Assembly: GCA_937874275.1 (NCBI GenBank)
Contig: CALNAU010000106.1
Span: forward strand, 1-12,187
Direction: 5' to 3'
DNA from: an uncultured Clostridia bacterium
GTDB taxonomy: Bacteria; Bacillota; Clostridia; Christensenellales; Aristaeellaceae
Length of the DNA: 12,187 nucleotides
Shown: positions 1-5,881 of the stretch, piece after piece
Layout: every line of letters begins with the position of its first letter
Numbering within the stretch: position 1 is the stretch's first letter
Notes under the pieces: generated by a model
The model's database searches: none
Seen by the model: the letters and a program-made list of their open reading frames with translations, nothing else
Told to the model about the DNA's origin: nothing
Program-made: the position numbers and the translations under genes

Positions 1-264
1 GCTTGTCCGCGGCCTTGGTGGTCGTCTTCTTGGCCGGGGTCTTCTTGGTCGTCTCCTTCTTGGCGGTAGAGGACTTGGTCGTCTTCTTCTCTTCCGGCTT
101 GTCCGCGGCCTTGGTGGTCGTCTTCTTGGCCGGGGTCTTCTTGGTCGTCTCTTTCTTGGCGGCAGAGGACTTGGTCGTGGTCTTCTTGGTTTCCGACTTG
201 TCCGCGGCTTTGGTGGCCGTCGTCTTCTTGGCAGGTTCCTTTTTGGCAGCGGTCGTCTTGGCGG
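1..264. repeat. In-gene tandem repeat of about 96-99 bp
   Basis: The block at 1-96 recurs almost exactly at 97-195, with one extra codon in the second copy. A shortened, diverged copy follows from 196 to about 264. Units keep the reading frame of the minus-strand gene (32 and 33 codons), so copy number can change without a frameshift. The near identity of the first two units suggests recent duplication. Confidence 0.85.
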
Positions 265-316
265 AGGTCTTCTTCTCGGTTTCCTTCTTTTCGGTGGTGG
301 TTTTCTTGGTTGCCAT
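1..316 (-). CDS. Lys/Thr/Ala-rich repetitive protein, histone H1-like (partial, C-terminus off window)
   Basis: The minus strand reads from an ATG at 316-314 without a stop to the window edge, 105 codons. An AGGAGC ribosome binding site lies at 325-330, 8 bases upstream. The product begins MATKKTTTEKKET and is almost wholly Lys, Thr, Ala, Glu, Ser and Pro, with KKT, AKK and KTPAKK blocks and no hydrophobic segment. A repeat of 32-33 residues (DNA copies at 1-96 and 97-195, a decayed third from 196) contains ADK, KSS, AKKETTKK and TPAKKTTTKA. Such composition is known from bacterial histone H1-like DNA-binding proteins and from basic tails on HU, ribosomal or other nucleic-acid-binding proteins. 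Because the rest is missing, this may be only an N-terminal tail of a larger protein. The plus strand also stays open here (hydrophobic Val/Leu/Phe product) but has no start signal and looks like a shadow. Coding is well supported; function is uncertain. Confidence 0.8.
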   Translation of the reverse strand, partial: MATKKTTTEKKETEKKTSAKTTAAKKEPAKKTTATKAADKSETKKTTTKSSAAKKETTKKTPAKKTTTKAADKPEEKKTTKSSTAKKETTKKTPAKKTTTKAADK

Positions 317-385
317 GCTGACACGCTCCTTATATCTATTTCATGTTGTGCAACGCGCTTTGCCGTTGTGTCCGGCGCTGTTTGC

Positions 386-394
386 AGTATACCA
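386..394 (-). promoter_or_regulatory. Possible extended -10 promoter for the Lys-rich gene
   Basis: On the minus strand the sequence TGG-TATACT lies here, matching an extended -10 element (TGn then TATAAT-like). No good -35 is visible 17 bases upstream, as is common for extended -10 promoters. It would give a leader of roughly 60 nt before the ATG at 316. Confidence 0.4.
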
Positions 395-487
395 TAGCCT
401 ACCCTGGGAATATACCCCTGAAACCGCTCCGGCTTTGCGTTACACGGCTTTTTTCACAAGAATTCTCGCCGTTAAGGCATTTCCCCC

Positions 488-515
488 TTGACAAGCCGTT
501 ATGATGCGATATAAT
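488..515 (+). promoter_or_regulatory. Sigma-A-type promoter of the regulator-DegV operon
   Basis: A perfect TTGACA at 488-493 and a perfect TATAAT at 510-515 are separated by 16 bases. This is a near-consensus housekeeping promoter pointing at the MarR-family gene at 567. The predicted start of transcription, near 521-523, falls at the left edge of the palindromic operator, so a bound regulator would block initiation. Confidence 0.85.
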
Positions 516-525
516 CGCTTAGAAC

Positions 526-547
526 TTCAAACTATTTGAGGTTCAAA
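526..547 (+). promoter_or_regulatory. FabT-like operator with three alternating half-sites
   Basis: Three half-sites alternate in orientation with equal 3-base gaps: TCAAA (527-531), TTTGA (535-539) and TCAAA (543-547). The right pair, TTTGA-N3-TCAAA, has the form of the FabT box known from streptococci and lactococci. The left pair makes an inside-out palindrome, ACTTCAAAC around TA to TTTGAGGT. The block sits directly downstream of the -10 element and upstream of the FabT-like gene, so autoregulation is the natural reading. Which pair is bound cannot be told from sequence. Confidence 0.65.
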
Positions 548-566
548 CCATCGAGGGAGGGTCGGG

Positions 567-1031
567 ATGTCAACGGACACGCGCGAGGCGCTCAACCGGT
601 TTCTGGTGGACATATTTCATAGCGTGCTGCGCAATGAAGAGCGCAAGCTGCGCCAGACGGGCTATAACGACCTGTCTATCTCCGAGATGCACGTCATCGA
701 GGCCGCCTGCTTGCTGCAAGCCCAGGGCCGCAACACCGCCAAGGGCCTGGCGGACAGCCTGAACATCACGCCGGGCAGCCTAACGGCTTCCGTGAACGTA
801 TTGGAGCAAAAGGGCTACCTGCGCCGCAGCCGCGACCCTGAAGACCGCCGCCGCATCCACATCACCCCCACCCCGCGCGGCCTGGGTGCCGAGCGCTGCC
901 ACCGCGCCATCCACGAGCAGATGATTGACGATGTCTTGGGCAGCCTGCGCCATGACGAAGCCGAAGTGCTGGTGCAGGCCCTGGAGGGCGTATCCCGATT
1001 TTTTTCATCAGAAAGGACCAACGACACATGA
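567..1031 (+). CDS. fabT: MarR-family transcriptional regulator, FabT-like
   Basis: This 154-residue protein has the usual MarR size and layout: an N-terminal dimerisation helix, a winged helix-turn-helix at about residues 57-105 (recognition helix ITPGSLTASVNVLEQKGY, wing with DPEDRRRIHIT), and a C-terminal dimerisation helix. The N-terminal stretch (LNRFLVDIF, then LSISEMHVIEA) and the recognition helix resemble what I recall of FabT, the acyl-ACP-responsive repressor of type II fatty acid synthesis. A TTTGA-N3-TCAAA site upstream fits that call. The start is set by the GGGAGG at 555-560. The stop overlaps the next ATG by ATGA, implying translational coupling with the DegV gene. In FabT-containing genomes the gene often sits with fab genes; here it is paired with a fatty-acid-binding protein instead. 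MarR family membership is near certain; the FabT assignment is likely but rests on remembered similarity. Confidence 0.82.
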   Translation: MSTDTREALNRFLVDIFHSVLRNEERKLRQTGYNDLSISEMHVIEAACLLQAQGRNTAKGLADSLNITPGSLTASVNVLEQKGYLRRSRDPEDRRRIHITPTPRGLGAERCHRAIHEQMIDDVLGSLRHDEAEVLVQALEGVSRFFSSERTNDT

Positions 1032-1873
1032 TCAGAATCATCTCGGACAGCACCTGCGACATGACCCACGAGGAATTGAAGGCCCTGGATATCCTCACCC
1101 TGCCGCTGACCATCCACTTTGAGCAGGAAAGCTTTCGCGACAGCATCGACCTGGACAGCGAAAGCTTCTACGTGAAGCTGAAAAACGCCAAATCACTGCC
1201 CACCACATCCCAGGTGCCGCCGGGCGAGTTTGAAGACCTGTTTCGCCCGCTGATTGCGCAGGGCGATGACCTGGTGGTGGTCACCCTGGCCGCCAAGCTG
1301 AGCGCCACCTACCAATCCGCCGTTACGGCGGCCGAGTTGGTGAGCCCCGAGCGCATCCACGTGGTGGACTCCATGAGCGGCTCCTTTGGCCACGTGCTGC
1401 TGCTGCAGCGCGCCGTCAAGCTGCGCGACGAGGGGCGCATGAGCGCCGCCGAAATCGCGCAGGAGCTGCGCCAGTTGGCCCCCCGCGTGCGCCTGTACGC
1501 GGCGGTGGATACCCTCAAATACCTGAAGATGGGCGGCCGCCTTTCGGGCAGCGCCGCCCTCATTGGCGGGCTGCTGGGCATCAAGCCGCTGCTGGAGGTC
1601 AAGCACGGCGAGGTGCACTCTATCGCCAAGATTCGCGGCGAGCGCAACGTCATCAAGGAGCTGCTGGAGCACTTCCTGGCCGCCAAACCTGATTTGCGCT
1701 ACGGCGTCAGCTTTGGTAACTCCGTCGCCAAGGAACGCATGCAGCAGGCCATCGAACACTTCCGCCCGCACCTGGGCGACATCCCCATCTACCAGACCGA
1801 CCTGGGCGCGGTCATCGGCACCCACACCGGCCCCGGCGTGGTGGGCGTTGGATTCATCTCGCAGGAAGAATAA
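1028..1873 (+). CDS. DegV family fatty-acid-binding protein (FakB-like)
   Basis: The 281-residue product has the full set of DegV motifs: DSTCD (7-11), PTTSQ (58-62), LSATYQSA (91-98, with Ala where LSGTYQSA is usual), VDS (113-115), LKYLKMGGRLSG (163-174), GIKPLLEV (184-191) and GTHTGPG (264-270). DegV proteins bind a single fatty acid in a buried pocket. Those called FakB present it to the FakA kinase, yielding acyl-phosphate for phospholipid synthesis. No FakA is in the window. The ATG overlaps the upstream stop, with AAAGGA at about 1013-1018 as ribosome binding site. Co-transcription with a FabT-like repressor suggests that uptake of exogenous fatty acids is tied to control of fatty acid synthesis. 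Length is normal for the family (about 280). FakB activity and ligand preference are inferred. Confidence 0.93.
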   Translation: MIRIISDSTCDMTHEELKALDILTLPLTIHFEQESFRDSIDLDSESFYVKLKNAKSLPTTSQVPPGEFEDLFRPLIAQGDDLVVVTLAAKLSATYQSAVTAAELVSPERIHVVDSMSGSFGHVLLLQRAVKLRDEGRMSAAEIAQELRQLAPRVRLYAAVDTLKYLKMGGRLSGSAALIGGLLGIKPLLEVKHGEVHSIAKIRGERNVIKELLEHFLAAKPDLRYGVSFGNSVAKERMQQAIEHFRPHLGDIPIYQTDLGAVIGTHTGPGVVGVGFISQEE

Positions 1874-1902
1874 TCAGACAAGGGTAACTAACTTATATGC
1901 TA

Positions 1903-1928
1903 AAGGCGCGGAGTGATTTCCGCGCCTT
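1903..1928. terminator. Shared hairpin between convergent genes
   Basis: A perfect 10-bp stem, AAGGCGCGGA with TCCGCGCCTT, closes a 6-base loop. It lies 30 bases after the DegV stop and 25 bases beyond the end of the convergent VOC gene, so it may end transcription both ways. Neither side has a clear run of T, so it is a weak intrinsic terminator at best. Confidence 0.55.
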
Positions 1929-1952
1929 AGTCGTTGCCTTGGCAAACCTGTA

Positions 1953-2360
1953 TCAGTAGCTCATGAACATCCAGTAGAACCCAAACTTGTCCTTCAACTG
2001 CCCGTACAGCGGGCTGAAGAACGTCTTCTCCAGCGGCATGATAACCTCGCCATCCCCGGCCATGGCGTCAAAGGCTTCCCGCAGCCTTTCCTGATCCTTG
2101 CTGGAAAAGTTAATCCACACGCCTTCGTTGGGGGTAACCGAAGTTCCCGGCATCATATCTGACATCATGATGTCGCCCACCCTGGTCTTCACGTTGGCGT
2201 ACATCACCAGGTTTTCCGCGCCCGCAGGCATGTCCGCCTTATCTACCTCGGGCAGGTCGTTGAATCGAAGGATGTAGGAAACCTGTCCATCCAACTGCTT
2301 CGCGTAGTATTCGGCCGCTTCCGCGGCATTGCCATTGAAACTCAAATAGACTTCAATCAT
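1953..2360 (-). CDS. VOC family protein, PhnB/YjdN-like
   Basis: The product is 135 residues from MIEVYLSFNGNAAEAAEYY to FGFYWMFMSY. This is the pattern of the PhnB-like branch of the vicinal oxygen chelate (glyoxalase/bleomycin-resistance) superfamily: an N-terminal beta strand followed by a helix with EAAEYY, a central NVKTRVGDIMMSD strand pair, and a terminal DKFGFYWM. I chose the ATG at 2360 because GGAGGAGGAG lies 6 bases upstream. A longer reading adds 26 residues from 2438 but has no ribosome binding site and would translate through that signal. PhnB-like proteins form paired beta-alpha-beta modules; most have no proven reaction, and the metal ligands of true glyoxalases are not evident here. 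It is transcribed alone, divergent from the AraC gene. Substrate unknown. Confidence 0.88.
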   Translation of the reverse strand: MIEVYLSFNGNAAEAAEYYAKQLDGQVSYILRFNDLPEVDKADMPAGAENLVMYANVKTRVGDIMMSDMMPGTSVTPNEGVWINFSSKDQERLREAFDAMAGDGEVIMPLEKTFFSPLYGQLKDKFGFYWMFMSY

Positions 2361-2366
2361 GGGGTG

Positions 2367-2376
2367 CTCCTCCTCC
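2367..2376 (-). promoter_or_regulatory. Ribosome binding site that fixes the VOC start
   Basis: On the minus strand GGAGGAGGAG sits 6 bases before the ATG at 2360-2358. Its strength is the reason for rejecting the longer upstream reading of the gene. Confidence 0.85.
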
Positions 2377-2398
2377 GCGCGATGCGCGGCCATCATTT

Positions 2399-2410
2399 CT
2401 TGTATACAAG
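2399..2410. promoter_or_regulatory. Perfect 12-bp palindrome upstream of the VOC gene
   Basis: CTTGTATACAAG is a perfect palindrome 39-50 bases before the VOC start codon, in its likely 5' leader or promoter. The core TTGTATACAA resembles operators bound by some GntR-family repressors. It also contains TATACA, which could serve as a -10 element, though no convincing -35 precedes it. No GntR-type gene lies in the window. Confidence 0.35.
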
Positions 2411-2502
2411 TGATTCTACCCATCAGCATTTCATTCATGCATTCACCACATCAACTGTTCATCGATCGGGAATCGCAATATTTGCATACTTTTCGATAAT
2501 AA

Positions 2503-2541
2503 TTGCAAAGTAATTGTCAACCGTGGTATTATACTGATACA
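2503..2541 (+). promoter_or_regulatory. Probable AraC-gene promoter region in the AT-rich divergent gap
   Basis: The divergent gap 2377-2646 turns clearly AT-rich from about 2460. On the plus strand TTGCAA (2503-2508) with TATTAT (2527-2532, 18-base spacer) and TTGTCA (2514-2519) with GATACA (2536-2541, 16-base spacer) are possible -35/-10 pairs. Neither is decisive. An inverted repeat TTTGCA (2481-2486) / TGCAAA (2504-2509) overlaps the first. The leader to the ATG at 2647 would be about 100 nt. Confidence 0.35.
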
Positions 2542-2646
2542 AAATGGTCGATTATCATCCTGAGAACCATACTCGCTTTTGAACTGATTGATATTCTTTT
2601 TCGTTATCCTGGCCATAGCAATCCAGCATCATGAAAGGCGCTTCGC

Positions 2647-3564
2647 ATGAAGGATGTGGTGTTCAGTGGGCAGATTCCCCGCGAAATGGTACGGCGCGAC
2701 TATGAGTGCCACCACTTCCGCACGCCATTCAGCCCCGTGCCTTTGCATTTTCACGATTTTTACGAAGTGTTTTTTCTGTTATCAGACGCCATGACCTACC
2801 TGGTGGATGGCCGTACCTACACCCTTAACAAGGGCGAAATCCTATTGATCAATCCTCACGAGATGCACAGCCCGCAGCGCCTGGAGGGCGAGCCGCAGCC
2901 CTATGACCGCATCGGCGTGTATATCAGCCCCGAGCTGTTTGCCGCCCACAGCCACACCGGCCTCAACCTGCGCGCGTGCTTTGACCGTTGTGCCATGCTG
3001 CCATCCGGCAATGTGCTTCGCCCGGGCGCCGAGTTGTCCCGAGAAATCACTGAAACCTTGCGACTGCTGCAGGAGCAGGATGAGCTGGAGCACTTTGGCG
3101 CATCCCTGCTGCGAGAAATGCTGTTGGTACAGCTGCTCATTTACCTCAACCGGGCCAGCCTGGAGGAGGAGAATATACTTCCCGGCCAGAGCCCCCAGCG
3201 CCTCAGCCACGCGGTGGTGGATATGTTAATCCGCTACATCGATGCCCATCTGAGCGAACCCCTGTCGCTTGAAAAGCTGGCCGAGGTAGGCCATATGAGC
3301 AAGTATCACCTGGTGCGTTTGTTCCGCCAACAGACCGGACTGTCGCCTATTCAGTACCTGCGGTACAAACGCCTGTTGCGCGCGCGCAGGCTGCTGCGCG
3401 AGGACAGAAGCGTAACCAGCGTTTGTCACGAGTGCGGTTTCAGCGATTACGCCAATTCCATCCGCGCGTTCAAAAAAGAGTTTGGCATATCCCCCGGGCG
3501 CTATGCCCGCCAACTGGACAACCAAAGCGCTGACCCCTTTGAGACCATGCTGCTGAGCAGCTGA
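2647..3564 (+). CDS. AraC family transcriptional regulator with cupin sensor domain
   Basis: This 305-residue protein has an N-terminal AraC-type cupin domain (about 25-110) with the HFHDFYEV motif (H34, H36, E40) and a GEILLINPHEMHSP strand. A helical linker follows, then a C-terminal pair of helix-turn-helices (about 200-290). The first recognition unit is LEKLAEVGHMSKYHLVRLF and the second contains CHECGFSDYANSIRAFKKEFG, ending in the classic SPGRYAR. In AraC regulators of this shape the cupin binds a sugar or other small ligand and the C-terminus binds DNA. Its position 61 bp before, and on the same strand as, a sugar-type ABC operon implies that it controls that operon, most likely as a ligand-dependent activator. 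A GAAAGGCG segment precedes the ATG. Family assignment is firm; ligand and target are inferred from context. Confidence 0.94.
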   Translation: MKDVVFSGQIPREMVRRDYECHHFRTPFSPVPLHFHDFYEVFFLLSDAMTYLVDGRTYTLNKGEILLINPHEMHSPQRLEGEPQPYDRIGVYISPELFAAHSHTGLNLRACFDRCAMLPSGNVLRPGAELSREITETLRLLQEQDELEHFGASLLREMLLVQLLIYLNRASLEEENILPGQSPQRLSHAVVDMLIRYIDAHLSEPLSLEKLAEVGHMSKYHLVRLFRQQTGLSPIQYLRYKRLLRARRLLREDRSVTSVCHECGFSDYANSIRAFKKEFGISPGRYARQLDNQSADPFETMLLSS

Positions 3565-3575
3565 TGCGCACAGAC

Positions 3576-3597
3576 CCCACGGCGTATGAAGCGTGGG
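3576..3597 (+). other. Small hairpin in the AraC-SBP gap
   Basis: CCCACG (3576-3581) pairs with CGTGGG (3592-3597) around a 10-base loop, 12 bases after the AraC stop. There is no T run, so it is not a clear terminator. It lies just ahead of the strong ribosome binding site of the next gene and may be an RNA processing or stability element. No promoter is evident in the 61-bp gap. Confidence 0.35.
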
Positions 3598-3610
3598 TTG
3601 TGATAAACAA

Positions 3611-3619
3611 AAAGGAGGA
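3611..3619 (+). promoter_or_regulatory. Strong ribosome binding site that fixes the SBP start
   Basis: AAAGGAGGA ends 6 bases before the ATG at 3626. The reading frame is open from a GTG at 3593, but that codon has no such signal and would put polar residues before the signal peptide. Confidence 0.9.
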
Positions 3620-3625
3620 CTACAC

Positions 3626-4903
3626 ATGAAACGGTTACTGTGTCTGGTACTGATGGCCACGCTGTTGACGGGCGCGTTTGGCATGGCCGTCGCGGAAGAG
3701 CCGCAGAAAATCACGGTGATGGGCCTTTCCTGGCAGATTACCAAAATTTTCGTTGAAGAGGCAGCCAAGAAGTACATGGAGGATCATCCCGGCGTGGAAA
3801 TCGTCATTGAGACATTGCCGGACTATGGCAGCCTGCCCACCTACGCGGTGGACTGGGCACGCGGGGAAACCAATGTGGACGTGCTGTTGATTGGCGATGC
3901 CAACAACGCCGTGCAGTTCGTTGCCCGCGATCTGTTGTACGACTTTGACAAGGACCTGAACTTCTTCGCTGCTGATGGCTTCAAAAAGGAAGACTTCCTG
4001 GGCGTCGGCATCCGCGATGGCATCATCAACGAAGGACAGTACGGCCTGCCCATCATCGTGGAGGCTTATGCCATGAGCGTGAACAACGCCGCCATGAAGG
4101 AAGTGGGCCTGTGGGACGAAGCGACCGACTCTGCCCTCATCCCTAAGACCTGGGACGACGTATATGAGTACGCTAAGAAGCTGCACAAGGAAGAAAACGG
4201 CAAGGTCGTCCGTCAGGGCGCCGTCATCCAATGGGGCACCGTTTCCATCTTCGCCACCCTGATTGCCGCCAAGCAGGGCATGGACGGCACCATCTTTGAC
4301 GAGAATGGTGTCTTCACCTTGGATTCCGAAAACATGCGGCATATGTTTGAAGTATGGCAGAAGGGTGCCAAGGAAGGCATCTTCTCCAAGGAAACCTACG
4401 CGGACAACCTGGCTGGCCGCAACAGCTTCAAGGCCGGCATCACCGCCATGCTGCTGGAGACAGGCGGCGCGTTCGTTGAAGCCAACGTAAACCTGGGCCC
4501 CGGCACCGCCTCGCTGAGCGCATACCCCGGCGGCGTGGAAAATGGCTCCTACGGTTTCTCCACCATCGCCATTGTGCCCAAGGCCTCCAAATCCCCCAAG
4601 CTGGCTGTTGACTTCATCCAGAAGGGTCTGCTGGGCGAAAACTCCCAGGTGGGCACCGTCAACGTATACGGCAAGATGCCCGCTGTCAGCCGCTACTTTG
4701 AGGATGCCGAGTTGAAGGATTGGAAATTCCTGGCCGGCATCGCGGAGAACTCCGTGGGCGTGCCCAAGTACAAGGGCGCCGCGCGCTTCAGCACCGAGCT
4801 TGGCCCGGTCATTCAGTCCTACCTGGACGAGGCCATCACGCTGGATGAGTGCATGCAGCAACTGCAGGCCGTCATCGACAACGTAGACAAATCTCTGTTC
4901 TGA
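3626..4903 (+). CDS. ABC transporter extracellular solute-binding protein (family 1, sugar type)
   Basis: The 425-residue product opens with a Sec signal peptide: MKRLL, a hydrophobic core to about residue 19, and a probable signal peptidase I site after AVA (residue 23). The mature part has the family 1 layout: KITVMGLSW beta strand, AKKYMEDHPGVEIVIE, an aspartate-rich DVLLIGDANN turn, LPIIVEAYAMSVNNAAMKEVG hinge region, TWDDVYEYAKKL helix, and a C-terminal SPKLAVDFIQ segment. Such proteins bind mono- or oligosaccharides outside the membrane and hand them to the permeases encoded next. No lipobox cysteine is visible after the hydrophobic core (the only early Cys, residue 6, is too near the N-terminus), which is unusual for a monoderm bacterium, where lipid anchoring is the norm. 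Substrate cannot be read from the sequence; the downstream enzymes point to an amino sugar or derivative. Confidence 0.94.
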   Translation: MKRLLCLVLMATLLTGAFGMAVAEEPQKITVMGLSWQITKIFVEEAAKKYMEDHPGVEIVIETLPDYGSLPTYAVDWARGETNVDVLLIGDANNAVQFVARDLLYDFDKDLNFFAADGFKKEDFLGVGIRDGIINEGQYGLPIIVEAYAMSVNNAAMKEVGLWDEATDSALIPKTWDDVYEYAKKLHKEENGKVVRQGAVIQWGTVSIFATLIAAKQGMDGTIFDENGVFTLDSENMRHMFEVWQKGAKEGIFSKETYADNLAGRNSFKAGITAMLLETGGAFVEANVNLGPGTASLSAYPGGVENGSYGFSTIAIVPKASKSPKLAVDFIQKGLLGENSQVGTVNVYGKMPAVSRYFEDAELKDWKFLAGIAENSVGVPKYKGAARFSTELGPVIQSYLDEAITLDECMQQLQAVIDNVDKSLF

Positions 4904-4911
4904 TTCATCAA

Positions 4912-4941
4912 TCGGGGGCGGCCATCGTGTGCCGCCCCCGA
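4912..4941 (+). other. GC-rich intercistronic hairpin after the SBP gene
   Basis: TCGGGGGCGGC and GCCGCCCCCGA form a perfect 11-bp stem with an 8-base loop, starting 9 bases after the SBP stop and ending 25 bases before the permease ATG. There is no T run. In ABC operons such hairpins commonly stabilise the upstream SBP message or thin out readthrough, giving more binding protein than permease. That role is inferred here. Confidence 0.75.
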
Positions 4942-4966
4942 CACACCACGCACATAGGGGGCGCAC

Positions 4967-5869
4967 ATGACCACAAAGGGATATCAACTCAGCCGACGGC
5001 AGCGCATCAAAGGCAGATGGGGGATGCTCTTTGTAACGCCCGCCTTCCTGCTGTCCACCGTATTCATGGTGTACCCACTTCTGTACTCGCTGTATATCAG
5101 CTTTACGCGCTACAACTTCGCCTTTGATCCTTCCCCCACCTTCATTGGCCTGGAAAACTACATCAAAGCCTTTCAAGACAAAGCTTTTCTGGACAGCATG
5201 CAGGTAACGGCCATCTTCTCGGTGTTGTATTTCGTATTTGTGATGATTGGCGGCCTGGCGCTGGCCTTGATGCTGTTCTACGCAAAGGGTCGCACGGGGC
5301 TTTTCCGCACCGCGTTCTTCCTGCCCATCGTTGTGCCGCTATCGCTGAGCAGCTTTATTTTCAACTGGATGCTGCAAAAGAACTATGGCCTGGTCAACTA
5401 TTTTCTGGCCGACATCCTGAACATGGGGCACCTGACCAACGAGTGGCTGTCCACCAACCCCTGGGCCATGATCAGCATCGTGGTGGTGTCTGTCTGGGGC
5501 TCGGTCGGCTTTGAGGCCATTTTATTTCTCAACGGGCTGCAGGCGCTGCCGGGTGACATGCTGGAAGCCGGCATCGTGGATGGATCACGCGGTTTCAAGA
5601 CGCTGTACCATATCATTCTGCCCAACCTTAGGGAGACCTTTGTCGTCACCGGCATCTGGGCCATCTTACAGGCGCTGAAGGTGTTTATCGTCCCCTCGCT
5701 GGTCACCTGGGGCGGGCCGGGCACGGCCACCACAGTGATGTACATGTATATCTACCGTCAGTCCTTTACGTATTTGGATATGGGCTACGGCGCCGCGCTT
5801 GGCTTCATCCTCAGCGTCATCATATTGGGCCTGTCGTTGCTGAACATGCGGCTGAGCAAACGGTCGTAG
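4967..5869 (+). CDS. Sugar ABC transporter permease, MalF/UgpA type
   Basis: This 300-residue membrane protein shows six hydrophobic segments (about 19-43, 82-105, 113-136, 165-188, 224-244 and 275-294). It also carries the cytoplasmic EAA loop of binding-protein-dependent permeases at about 200-221 (EAGIVDGSRGF followed by IILPN), which docks the ATPase. The N-terminal RRQRIKGRWGMLFVTPAFLL and YPLLYSLYISFTRYNF are typical of the first permease of CUT1 sugar importers. It pairs with the next gene to form the channel heterodimer. The ribosome binding site is weak (a G run at about 4956-4961), and a stable hairpin lies just upstream, so expression is probably lower than that of the binding protein. 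No cognate ATPase is encoded nearby; CUT1 systems in this bacterial group often share an MsmK-type ATPase. Confidence 0.95.
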   Translation: MTTKGYQLSRRQRIKGRWGMLFVTPAFLLSTVFMVYPLLYSLYISFTRYNFAFDPSPTFIGLENYIKAFQDKAFLDSMQVTAIFSVLYFVFVMIGGLALALMLFYAKGRTGLFRTAFFLPIVVPLSLSSFIFNWMLQKNYGLVNYFLADILNMGHLTNEWLSTNPWAMISIVVVSVWGSVGFEAILFLNGLQALPGDMLEAGIVDGSRGFKTLYHIILPNLRETFVVTGIWAILQALKVFIVPSLVTWGGPGTATTVMYMYIYRQSFTYLDMGYGAALGFILSVIILGLSLLNMRLSKRS

Positions 5870-5881
5870 GAGGGCAAACAG

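Noticed and set aside
430..465. Terminator for a plus-strand RNA ending in the T run near 450
   Set aside because: No stable stem precedes the T run, and no plus-strand gene lies upstream.
3..491. Plus-strand 162-residue hydrophobic reading frame
   Set aside because: It has no start signal, is the complement of a Lys-rich repeat gene with its own ATG and ribosome binding site, and the part beyond 316 lacks any coding character.
1193..1825. 210-residue minus-strand frame opposite the DegV gene
   Set aside because: It is complementary to a complete DegV protein and is rich in Gln, His and Gly, as expected from a shadow.
2361..2438. N-terminal extension of the VOC protein to an ATG at 2438
   Set aside because: The GGAGGAGGAG signal directly before the inner ATG at 2360 and the start of family similarity at MIEVYLSF favour the shorter form.
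2631..2646. cre-like (CcpA) site TGAAAGGCGCTTCGCA before the AraC start
   Set aside because: It is two bases longer than the consensus and the right half fits poorly; it also overlaps the ribosome binding site, so the match looks accidental.
3635..5176. 513-residue open frame on the minus strand across the SBP and first permease
   Set aside because: It is antisense to two clear transporter genes, has a His/Gly/Gln-rich composition with no recognisable motif and no ribosome binding site; it arises from GC-biased third codon positions.
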